Shown piece after piece: positions 8,959-16,271 of a stretch of DNA of 64,000 bases. Every line of letters begins with the position of its first letter. Within the stretch, counting starts at the first letter, position 1. The position numbers and the translations under genes are program-made. The DNA is from Parapedobacter luteus (GTDB taxonomy: Bacteria > Bacteroidota > Bacteroidia > Sphingobacteriales > Sphingobacteriaceae). The stretch is from positions 62,001 to 126,000 of the forward strand of contig NZ_FUYS01000005.1 of the NCBI RefSeq assembly GCF_900168055.1, written 5' to 3'. Under the pieces are notes generated by a model. It saw only the letters and a program-made list of their open reading frames with translations. It made no database searches and was not told where the DNA came from.

Positions 8959-10566
8959 ATGAAAAAATTTTCGATCGCCGCGATGGCTTCCATAGCCCTG
9001 CTGGGCGGGTGCAACGAAGCGGAGTTCCTGCGGGAAAACCCCAAAGATGCCATTTATGCGGAAAATCTGTTTGTAGATTACACGGGCTTCCGGATGGCTG
9101 TGAATGCCTTGCTGGATTTTCCCCGGCAGGAACGGGCAGACATGATCCAATCGGCCGAACTGGGCACCGTATGGAAGATCGGCGTGGATAACGGATGGGC
9201 AAATACCGAGCTCTCCTGGACGCGCGGGCTGAGCCGCTATTCGGTAGACCTCAACCCCGAAATGCAGCTCATCAACCGCGATACCGAAGGCCGCGACGGC
9301 CTCTTCCTCATCCTCTACCGTGCCATCAGCTCGGCCAATACGATCATCTCCCGGGCTGAAAACGCGGCGGTGGACTGGCAGGGGGCTTCGCCGCAGCAAG
9401 CCGAGGCCAACAAAAATGTGATCGTGGCGCATGCCCGGCTCATCCGCGCCTGGGCTTACCGCCACCTGGCCCTCACCTTCGGCGCCGTGCCGCTGAATAC
9501 GGAAGAGATCAATGGGCTCACCTACCGCAACGACTGGCAACGCAACTCCGTGGAAGAAATCCAGGCGCAGATCCTGGAAGACCTCACGTTTGCCGAAGCC
9601 CACCTGCCGGAGCACTCCACCGACGTGCTGGTGCTGCCGCGCGCAGTGGCGCAGCATTACCTGGCCGAGCTGCACCTCTGGATGGGCAATCCGGCGCTGG
9701 CCGAGGAAGCGGCGCTGCGCGTGGCCCAAAACCCCAACTATGCCCTCATCACCGAGCGCTATGGCGTGCGGCGGCAGGAGCCGGGCGTGCCGTTTATGGA
9801 TCAGTTCCATCAGGGCAATGTGCTGCCCAGCCAAGGGAATACCGAGGCGCTCTGGGTGTTTCCCAACTCGGATGTAATCGACTACCTCGGTGCCCGCGCC
9901 AACTCCATGCGGCGGTCCTGGACGCCAAACTACAGCGCCTATGCGCCTTATACGCCCGAAAACGGCGGACGGGGCATCGGCCGCCTCGCCATCACCGCCT
10001 GGGCATTTTCCATCTATGAGCCGCAGGACGACCGCTTCAGCGAATTTGCGGTGCGCAAAGCGTACACCGGCTACGACGGCGAAACCATCGAAACCACCAT
10101 GGCGCCGGAAGATATGGCCATCAACAACAACCGGTGGGCAAGTACGCGCAAGTGGGACTGGACCTATACCGACCCCGACCTGTGGAATGCGACGCACTCA
10201 TTCAACGACCAGCCTTACCTGCGCCTGGCGGAGACCTACCTGCTGCTGGCAGAGGCACAGCTGGCGCTCGGCAAGACGGCGGACGCCGCCACCTGGATCA
10301 ACCGGGTACGCCAGCGCTCCAATGCCTCGCCCATCGGCGCAGGGGAGGTGACGTTGGACTTTATCCTCGATGAGCGCTCGCGCGAGCTGATCACCGAAGA
10401 ACACCGCCGCGAAACGCTCGTGCGCACCGGCACGCTGGTGGAACGTACCCGGCGGTATAATCCCATTGCGAGCAACATCCAGGACTTCCACACGCTGCTG
10501 CCGATACCGCGCTACGTGATAGACGCCAATACCGGACGCCGGATGGATCAAAACCCCGGATATTGA
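8959..10566 (+). CDS. SusD/RagB-like glycan-binding lipoprotein (PUL 1)
   Basis: A surface lipoprotein that caps the SusC barrel and binds the oligosaccharide. The chosen ATG gives a short lipoprotein signal MKKFSIAAMASIALLGGC with the lipid-attachment Cys at residue 18; upstream in-frame starts at 8935 (TTG) and 8944 (ATG) would add residues before it. Family marks include the N-terminal NPKD.IY...LF region, the central helical TPR-like part (LIRAWAYRHLALTFGAVPL), and the C-terminal LRLAETYLLLAEAQLALGK...WINRVRQR and MDQNPGY ending. Length (535 aa) is typical. It follows susC closely and precedes the GH2 gene by 39 bp, so all four genes are probably one operon. Confidence 0.95.
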   Translation: MKKFSIAAMASIALLGGCNEAEFLRENPKDAIYAENLFVDYTGFRMAVNALLDFPRQERADMIQSAELGTVWKIGVDNGWANTELSWTRGLSRYSVDLNPEMQLINRDTEGRDGLFLILYRAISSANTIISRAENAAVDWQGASPQQAEANKNVIVAHARLIRAWAYRHLALTFGAVPLNTEEINGLTYRNDWQRNSVEEIQAQILEDLTFAEAHLPEHSTDVLVLPRAVAQHYLAELHLWMGNPALAEEAALRVAQNPNYALITERYGVRRQEPGVPFMDQFHQGNVLPSQGNTEALWVFPNSDVIDYLGARANSMRRSWTPNYSAYAPYTPENGGRGIGRLAITAWAFSIYEPQDDRFSEFAVRKAYTGYDGETIETTMAPEDMAINNNRWASTRKWDWTYTDPDLWNATHSFNDQPYLRLAETYLLLAEAQLALGKTADAATWINRVRQRSNASPIGAGEVTLDFILDERSRELITEEHRRETLVRTGTLVERTRRYNPIASNIQDFHTLLPIPRYVIDANTGRRMDQNPGY

Positions 10567-10605
10567 TTACCGAAATAGCTAACACCGAATAAATTAAAAT
10601 CACCC

Positions 10606-12441
10606 ATGCGTTATCTCCGTTGCTGCTGCTTACTTTTCTGTTCACTGTTGTCTTTGCTAAAAGCGCTCGGGCAGCCCGCGGTGTCCGACATCATCCAGCA
10701 TCCGCTGGGGCGCCACCTAGTCAGCCTCAACGGCAACTGGAATTACATCATCGACCCGTACGAAATGGGGTACTACGATTACCGCCGCGAGCCGTTCGAA
10801 AACTCGCCGTCCGGCAGGGGCGGGTTTTATGACGACCGGCTGCCGAAAGACAAAACAGAGCTGGTGGAATACGAGTTTGACCACGCCCCCACATTGCAGG
10901 TGCCCGGCGATTGGAATTCGCAGGCGCCCGAGCTGGCGCTGTACGAAGGCAATACCTGGTACCGGCGCAAGTTTACGCTCAACCGGGCAGGCGATAAGCG
11001 GTACATCCTGTATTTCGGCGCCGTCAACTACGAAGCGCATGTATACCTCAATGGCCGGAAAGTGGGGATGCACAAAGGTGGGTTCACGCCCTTCCAGTTT
11101 GACGTGACCGACCGCCTGAAAGATGGCGAAAATACGGTGGTGGTCAAAGTAGACAACTCCCGCAGGCAAGACGAAATTCCGACGGTCAATACCGACTGGT
11201 GGAACTACGGCGGGATCACGCGGGATGTCTCACTCATCGAAGTGGCACAACGGTATGTGGCCGACTACCGCATCCAGCTGGACCGGAATGACCCTGCAAC
11301 CATAGCGGGCTACGTACAGCTGGGCGACTCGGCGGCGGGTGTGCAGGTGACGGTAGATATCGCCGAAGCGGGCATCCGGGAAGTGCTGGAGACCGATGCG
11401 GACGGGCGCGCTGCGTTTCGATGGAAACCCCGCAAGCTGGAGCTGTGGCAACCGGAGTCGCCCAAACTGTATGACGTGCGCATACTTACCGCCGAGGATA
11501 CGGTGGCCGACCGCATTGGGTTTCGCACCATCGAAACCCGCGGCCATGAGATACTGCTCAACGGCAAACCGATCTTCCTCCGTGGGATATCCATGCATGA
11601 CGAAAACCCCATGCTGCCCGGAAGGCTGCGCTCGGAAGGCGATATGCGCATGCTCCTGCAGTGGGCAAAAGACCTGAACTGCAACTATGTGCGGCTGGCA
11701 CACTACCCGCACAACGAGAAAATGGTGCGCCTGGCCGATGAAATGGGACTTTTGGTATGGGCCGAAATCCCGGTGTACTGGACCATCTCGTGGGAAAACC
11801 CGCATACCTACGCCAATGCGGCACAGCAGCTGGCCGACCTCATCCGGCGCGACAAAAACCGGGCAAGCGTAATCGTATGGTCCGTGGGCAATGAGACACC
11901 CCTGAGCGATGCCCGCTACACCTTTATGAGCCGCCTGGTGGCCGAAGCGCGTGCACACGATGACAGCCGCTTGGTGGCCGCCGCACTGGAGGTGCACCGC
12001 GAAGGGAAAACAGTGATCCTCAACGACTCCCTGGGCGAGCTGATTGACCTGGTGAGCTTCAATGAGTATGCCGGCTGGTATTGGGGTGGTACCCCCGATG
12101 GGATTGCCGACTACACCTTTGACATCGCCTTTGACAAACCGGTCGTCATCAGTGAGTTCGGTGGCGGCGCTTTGGCTGGATTCCACGGTGATAGTCATAC
12201 ACGCTGGTCGGAGGAGTACCAGGAATCGTTGTACATCAACCAGCTGAAGATGCTCAGGGCCATTCCCACCCTGCGTGGCATGACGCCCTGGGTGTTGGTA
12301 GACTTCCGCTCGCCGCGCCGCCAGCACCCCGTCTACCAGGACTTCTGGAACCGAAAAGGATTATACGCGCCCACCGGGCATAAGAAAAAGGCATTTTTCA
12401 TTCTCAAATCGTTCTACGATGAAATGGAAGCTGCATACTAA
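10606..12441 (+). CDS. Exported glycoside hydrolase family 2 enzyme (beta-glucuronidase/galactosidase type)
   Basis: A periplasmic or surface GH2 exo-enzyme of 611 residues. A signal peptide (about 1-23, ending ALGQPAV) is followed by the jelly-roll sugar-binding domain (about 30-200), an Ig-like domain (about 205-300) and the TIM barrel (about 305-590). The catalytic acid/base lies in VWSVGNETP (Glu about 430) and the nucleophile in VVISEFGGGA (Glu about 517); the barrel opens with FLRGISMHDENP. The overall form is closest to the beta-glucuronidase branch of GH2. Next to a GH10 xylanase, a role in removing glucuronic acid or another side sugar from xylan fragments is a reasonable inference, but GH2 specificity cannot be fixed from sequence. 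Confidence 0.88.
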   Translation: MRYLRCCCLLFCSLLSLLKALGQPAVSDIIQHPLGRHLVSLNGNWNYIIDPYEMGYYDYRREPFENSPSGRGGFYDDRLPKDKTELVEYEFDHAPTLQVPGDWNSQAPELALYEGNTWYRRKFTLNRAGDKRYILYFGAVNYEAHVYLNGRKVGMHKGGFTPFQFDVTDRLKDGENTVVVKVDNSRRQDEIPTVNTDWWNYGGITRDVSLIEVAQRYVADYRIQLDRNDPATIAGYVQLGDSAAGVQVTVDIAEAGIREVLETDADGRAAFRWKPRKLELWQPESPKLYDVRILTAEDTVADRIGFRTIETRGHEILLNGKPIFLRGISMHDENPMLPGRLRSEGDMRMLLQWAKDLNCNYVRLAHYPHNEKMVRLADEMGLLVWAEIPVYWTISWENPHTYANAAQQLADLIRRDKNRASVIVWSVGNETPLSDARYTFMSRLVAEARAHDDSRLVAAALEVHREGKTVILNDSLGELIDLVSFNEYAGWYWGGTPDGIADYTFDIAFDKPVVISEFGGGALAGFHGDSHTRWSEEYQESLYINQLKMLRAIPTLRGMTPWVLVDFRSPRRQHPVYQDFWNRKGLYAPTGHKKKAFFILKSFYDEMEAAY

Positions 12442-12473
12442 CTAGCAATTTTTTTTAACGATTTAACTTAACA

Positions 12474-13568
12474 ATGATGGAACGCTATCTGCACGGCCTC
12501 CTGGGGCTGTCACTCCTGATTTTTGCCTGTGCCAAAGACATCCATGTAATGCCGGGCAGCAACGATAACGACACGGATACGGTAGAAACGAACATTGATA
12601 CGGCGCTGAGATCGCTATCACCCTACCCCTTCGGTGCGGCGGTAAACATAGGCTTGCTGAAAAACAACCCCAATTACCGCGATCTGGTGATCCGCGAGTT
12701 CAACAGCCTTACGCCCGAAAATGCCATGAAACTGCACTTCCTGCGCCGCGAAAGCAGCGCGTTTGACTGGGCGGATGCCGACTACCTGGTCGACTTTGCA
12801 GAGGAGCATGGCATGCGGGTGCATGGCCATACGCTGATCTGGTACAAAAATATACCGGACTGGCTGGCCGATTTCGAAGGCGACTCGGCAGCTTGGGAAG
12901 CGGTGTTTAAAACGCACATCCAGACCGTAGTGGGCCGCTATAAGGGGCGCGTGGGATCGTGGGATGTGGTCAATGAAGCGCTGGACAACGATGGCCATGG
13001 CCTTCGCGAATCGATATGGCTTGAAAAACTCGGGCCGGGATACATCGGCCGCGCATTTGAGTATGCCCATGAGGCTGACCCCGATGCGCTCTTGTTTTAC
13101 AACGACTATGGCAACGAGTACGGCCCGACCAAGCGCAACGCCATCATTGACCTGGTAAACGGCCTGAAAGCGGCCGGGGTGCCTATCCATGGCGTGGGGA
13201 TGCAGATGCACACCCGGTATAACCGCGAAGATCACTTCCACACCGCGGCCATCGAGTCTACCGCGGCAGCGACAGGGCTGCTGGTGCACATTGCCGAGCT
13301 GGACATCGCCATGAACCCGGGCAATGACCCGCAACTCACCTTTACGGCCGACCTCGCAGAACGCCAGAAACAGGCGTATCACCACATTGTCTCAACGTTT
13401 ACGGGCCTACCCGAAGCGCAGCGTTTCGGTATCACCACATGGAACGTAACCGATGCGGACAGCTGGATACCCGGCACGTACAACAGACCGGACTGGCCAT
13501 TGCCTTTTGACGGCGCTTACGCACGCAAACCAGCGTATGACGGTATCCTGGCAGGGTTTGACGACTGA
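12474..13568 (+). CDS. GH10 endo-1,4-beta-xylanase, lipoprotein
   Basis: Cleaves internal beta-1,4 bonds of xylan. The N-terminal GLSLLIFACAKD is a lipoprotein signal (Cys near residue 19), so the enzyme is probably anchored to the outer membrane, with a short Asp/Asn/Thr-rich linker (about 28-42) before the catalytic domain (about 45-360). GH10 marks are the HGHTLIWY strand, the acid/base Glu168 in WDVVNEAL and the nucleophile Glu275 in HIAELDIA, followed by the late WNVTDADSW motif. It is the last gene of the PUL 1 operon. A second copy of its last 24 codons remains at 15031-15105, beyond the inserted ATPase gene. Confidence 0.95.
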   Translation: MMERYLHGLLGLSLLIFACAKDIHVMPGSNDNDTDTVETNIDTALRSLSPYPFGAAVNIGLLKNNPNYRDLVIREFNSLTPENAMKLHFLRRESSAFDWADADYLVDFAEEHGMRVHGHTLIWYKNIPDWLADFEGDSAAWEAVFKTHIQTVVGRYKGRVGSWDVVNEALDNDGHGLRESIWLEKLGPGYIGRAFEYAHEADPDALLFYNDYGNEYGPTKRNAIIDLVNGLKAAGVPIHGVGMQMHTRYNREDHFHTAAIESTAAATGLLVHIAELDIAMNPGNDPQLTFTADLAERQKQAYHHIVSTFTGLPEAQRFGITTWNVTDADSWIPGTYNRPDWPLPFDGAYARKPAYDGILAGFDD

Positions 13569-13603
13569 TCTTTTGGCCTCCCACCGTGAGTGCTTCAAGA
13601 AAA

Positions 13604-13630
13604 GCTGTATGCGGCCGGGACGCATACAGC
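13604..13630 (+). terminator. Perfect hairpin downstream of the GH10 gene
   Basis: GCTGTATGCG and CGCATACAGC form a perfect 10-bp stem with a 7-nt loop, 35 bp after the xylanase stop. There is no T-run, so it may be a processing or stability hairpin rather than an intrinsic terminator. Confidence 0.45.
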
Positions 13631-13735
13631 GAATGAATGAGCCGTGCACGGACATAAATGCCGGGGTTTCCGCGGCTGGCGTTACCGGAAAGGGCAACAC
13701 TAAACAAAATGTCTTCATATGAAAACATTTTTTGG

Positions 13736-13759
13736 TAATTTTGTCTTTCTTAAAAGACA
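13736..13759 (+). promoter_or_regulatory. -7 element and dyad before the DUF4143 ATPase
   Basis: TAATTTTG at 13736-13743 matches the -7 consensus. It is followed at once by the inverted repeat TGTCTTT-CTTA-AAAGACA (13742-13759) just before the ATG at 13768. The dyad could be an operator or a hairpin over the ribosome entry site. Confidence 0.45.
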
Positions 13760-13767
13760 ATTTACAA

Positions 13768-14961
13768 ATGGATATCCTCAAGGAAAAATCCGCTATTTTG
13801 TTGCGACAAACCGAACTGGGCTTCCAGCGGTCGCTCCTCCAACGCATCAACTGGCAGAACAGGCTGATCGGTATTTTGGGGGCTCGGGGTGCCGGCAAAA
13901 CGACGTTGATGCTTCAGCGCATGAAAATGCTCGACGTAGCTGACGATGAAAAGCTGTACATCAGCTTGGACGATCTCTATTTTACCAATCATACGCTCGT
14001 GGAAACGGCAGAAGCATTCCGCAAGTCCGGCGGCAGGTACCTGTTTGTTGATGAGGTACATAAATACGATGGCTGGGCCCGTGAACTTAAAAATCTGTAC
14101 GACTTTTACCGGGATATCCACCTGGTGTTCACGGGATCTTCAATCATCGAGATGCTTTCCTTAGAGGTCGACCTGAGCAGACGTGCCCACATCCATCACC
14201 TTGCGGGCTTTTCGTTCCGCGAGTTTCTTTCCTTTGAACACGGGGTTGAACAGCCTGCGGTCTCCTTGCAAGACGTGCTGGAAAACCACGTAGCGCTGGC
14301 CGTTGAACTGAATGACCTGAAGCCCGTCAAAGTATTCGGCCAGTACCTTGCCTACGGATACTATCCCTATTATAAAGAGGATTTGGCAGGCTACCCCCTC
14401 CAACTGGCCAATGTGGTAAACCTGACCATCGCTTATGACCTGGCCTTCATCGAAGATATCGATAAGCAACAGACCCGCAAAATTAACCAGCTATTGGCTA
14501 GCCTGGCTACCCAAGTACCCTTTAAGCCCAACATCTCGGAGCTCGCCAAGACTATCGGAATGAGTCGGACAACACTGATCCAATACCTGCACTATCTGGA
14601 AAAGGCCAAATTGATCCAGCTGGTTTATCTCGAAGGCAAGGGCCTTGGCCCGCTGGAAAAGCCCGGCAAGCTACTGCTGGACAACCCCAATCTATTTTAT
14701 GCGCTTTCTACCCAGCCCAAAAACGCAGGCAGTATCCGCGAAAGCTTTTTTGTAAACCAGCTCCGCAACGCTGGCCAACGGGTAGACCTCGCCAAAAAGG
14801 GCGACTTCATCGTAGACAGCCAGTATGTGTTTGAGGTAGGTGGTGCGAAGAAAAATTTCAGCCAAATCGCCGACGTGCCAAATGCATATGTGGCTGCGGA
14901 CGACATTGAGGTGGGCAATGGCCATAAAATACCGCTTTGGCTGTTCGGGATGCTCTATTGA
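13768..14961 (+). CDS. AAA ATPase with C-terminal DUF4143 domain, intact
   Basis: A 397-residue cytoplasmic P-loop ATPase. Walker A is GARGAGKT at residues 38-45, Walker B is YLFVDEVHK with Asp95/Glu96, and a sensor-like LVFTGSS follows. A winged-helix segment (ISELAKTIGMSRTTLIQYLHYLEKAKLI) and the DUF4143 part (ESFFVNQLR ... GDFIVD ... YVFEVGG ... AYVAADDIE) form the C-terminal half. DUF4143 proteins are widespread single-gene ATPases with a nuclease-like fold; their cellular role is not established. I chose ATG 13768 over an upstream TTG because the family begins just before the first helix. It sits between an intact xylanase gene and a scar of a second one, which points to arrival by insertion. 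Confidence 0.9.
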   Translation: MDILKEKSAILLRQTELGFQRSLLQRINWQNRLIGILGARGAGKTTLMLQRMKMLDVADDEKLYISLDDLYFTNHTLVETAEAFRKSGGRYLFVDEVHKYDGWARELKNLYDFYRDIHLVFTGSSIIEMLSLEVDLSRRAHIHHLAGFSFREFLSFEHGVEQPAVSLQDVLENHVALAVELNDLKPVKVFGQYLAYGYYPYYKEDLAGYPLQLANVVNLTIAYDLAFIEDIDKQQTRKINQLLASLATQVPFKPNISELAKTIGMSRTTLIQYLHYLEKAKLIQLVYLEGKGLGPLEKPGKLLLDNPNLFYALSTQPKNAGSIRESFFVNQLRNAGQRVDLAKKGDFIVDSQYVFEVGGAKKNFSQIADVPNAYVAADDIEVGNGHKIPLWLFGMLY

Positions 14962-15030
14962 TGTAAACGTACTGCCGATCGCCCTTACGTTAATCCGCCA
15001 TGGTGGGCAGTGATACGATAGCAGGATGCC

Positions 15031-15105
15031 CAGCCTTTGCCTTTTGACAGTGCTTACACGCGCAAGCCGGCGTATGATGGTATCCTGATGGGGTTTGACG
15101 ACTGA
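15031..15105 (+). pseudogene. Scar of a second GH10 xylanase gene (C-terminal 24 codons)
   Basis: The frame reads QPLPFDSAYTRKPAYDGILM-GFDD-stop. It matches the last residues of the intact xylanase (DWPLPFDGAYARKPAYDGIL-AGFDD-stop) almost position for position, with silent as well as replacement changes. Upstream similarity fades within about 25 bp and no catalytic part remains. It shows that a tandem GH10 copy was once here and was lost when the ATPase gene arrived or afterwards. Confidence 0.8.
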
Positions 15106-15115
15106 TCGTAAAATA

Positions 15116-16267
15116 CTACAGCCGCCGCTTCTTTCTTTTCGCAAAATTGCGCTTGTACCAAATCAAAAAGCCCGTAATGGGCAGTGAAGCGCAAACCAGC
15201 GAAACGGCAAAGGCAAGGATTTTCCCCGGCATCCCGCCGATACGGCCTACGTGCACGTCGAAGTTGTAGCGGCCTATCTTGTCGCCGAGGTTGGCCTGCT
15301 CGTAGTCTTTCTGCCAGTAATGAGGCATCGGTATGGGCTTGAATGTGTAGCGGTCAAAATGCCGGATGACGGCGAGGTGGGCCGTGCGCGGGTAGGGGTT
15401 ATCCGTCACCGTGACCACATCGGTGGGCCGCTCCGGAAACACAAATTGCAAGGAATGCGCCGTCCGGTGTTTTGCATGGCCCAAAAGGTGCCACACCGAA
15501 TCGACGGCGGCCAGCGCCGGTATCTCCGGCACATCCATCACTTCGCTCTGCGGAAGCCGCCGCTCGGGCAGCGGTGTGCCGCCGCTGGACAGCCAGTAGA
15601 CGCCCTTGGTAAACCAGCTCAGGCTGATGAAGATGCCCGTGACGGCCAGGATGATGGAGGGCAGAAAGGTGTAGAAACCCAATACGTTGTGCAGATCGTA
15701 ATTGACCCGCTTGGCACTTCCACCCCACCTGATGGTCAAACTATCGCGCAGGATCTTCCGGCGCCACTTCTTGGGCCACCAGAGGATAAGCCCGCCCAAA
15801 AGGAGCAGGATATAAATCACCGTGGCGTACGAGATGATGGCATGGCCAAGCTTGCCGGGCAACAGCAGCCGGATATGGAGGTGCAGCATCACGGGGAAAA
15901 AACCGACGGCATCCCGGTTGATCCGGAGTATGGACCCATCCCGGGGATGGAGGTATGCGGTATGGCCCTGTCCTGCACCGTCCGCATAGCCTACGGTAAT
16001 GCTCCGGCCCGGCCCGGGATATTTCAGTGTCTTCAACTGCACGGAGCCAACCGAATCCAGCAGCGGGCCAACAACGCTGCTCGGGCACCGGTGGTACGCC
16101 ACGGGGTCTTGCACCAACCGATAGGGCGCCACGAGGTCTTCCAGCTCCGTCTGGAACGTGAGGATACAACCCGTAACGCCCAGGATAAACACCACCAGCC
16201 CGGATAACAATCCGAGCCAGCGGTGTAAAAATGCATTGAGCTGGAGTAGTCTTTTTTTGATGGACAC
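15116..16267 (-). CDS. PepSY-associated transmembrane protein of an iron-uptake operon
   Basis: An inner-membrane protein of 383 residues with four helices: WLGLLSGLVVFILGVTGCIL near the N-terminus, a pair in the middle (YATVIYILLLLGGLILWW and LPSIILAVTGIFISL), and one at the end (FAVSLVCASLPITGFLIWY). A large periplasmic PepSY-type region lies between the first helices. Family members commonly sit beside siderophore receptors and are thought to help with siderophore iron release or reduction. The start is GTG 16267, five bases after the receptor stop codon, so translation is probably coupled. The 3' end lies next to the GH10 scar. Confidence 0.85.
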   Translation of the reverse strand: MSIKKRLLQLNAFLHRWLGLLSGLVVFILGVTGCILTFQTELEDLVAPYRLVQDPVAYHRCPSSVVGPLLDSVGSVQLKTLKYPGPGRSITVGYADGAGQGHTAYLHPRDGSILRINRDAVGFFPVMLHLHIRLLLPGKLGHAIISYATVIYILLLLGGLILWWPKKWRRKILRDSLTIRWGGSAKRVNYDLHNVLGFYTFLPSIILAVTGIFISLSWFTKGVYWLSSGGTPLPERRLPQSEVMDVPEIPALAAVDSVWHLLGHAKHRTAHSLQFVFPERPTDVVTVTDNPYPRTAHLAVIRHFDRYTFKPIPMPHYWQKDYEQANLGDKIGRYNFDVHVGRIGGMPGKILAFAVSLVCASLPITGFLIWYKRNFAKRKKRRL

Positions 16268-16271
16268 TGTA

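Noticed and set aside
8149-10197. A 682-codon open frame on the minus strand opposite the PUL 1 susC end and susD
   Set aside because: It lies wholly opposite two well-supported genes, has no family pattern and mirrors their codon bias; such antisense openings are common in GC-rich coding DNA.
15251-16207. A 318-codon plus-strand frame opposite the PepSY gene
   Set aside because: Covers conserved membrane segments in antisense; no family pattern of its own.
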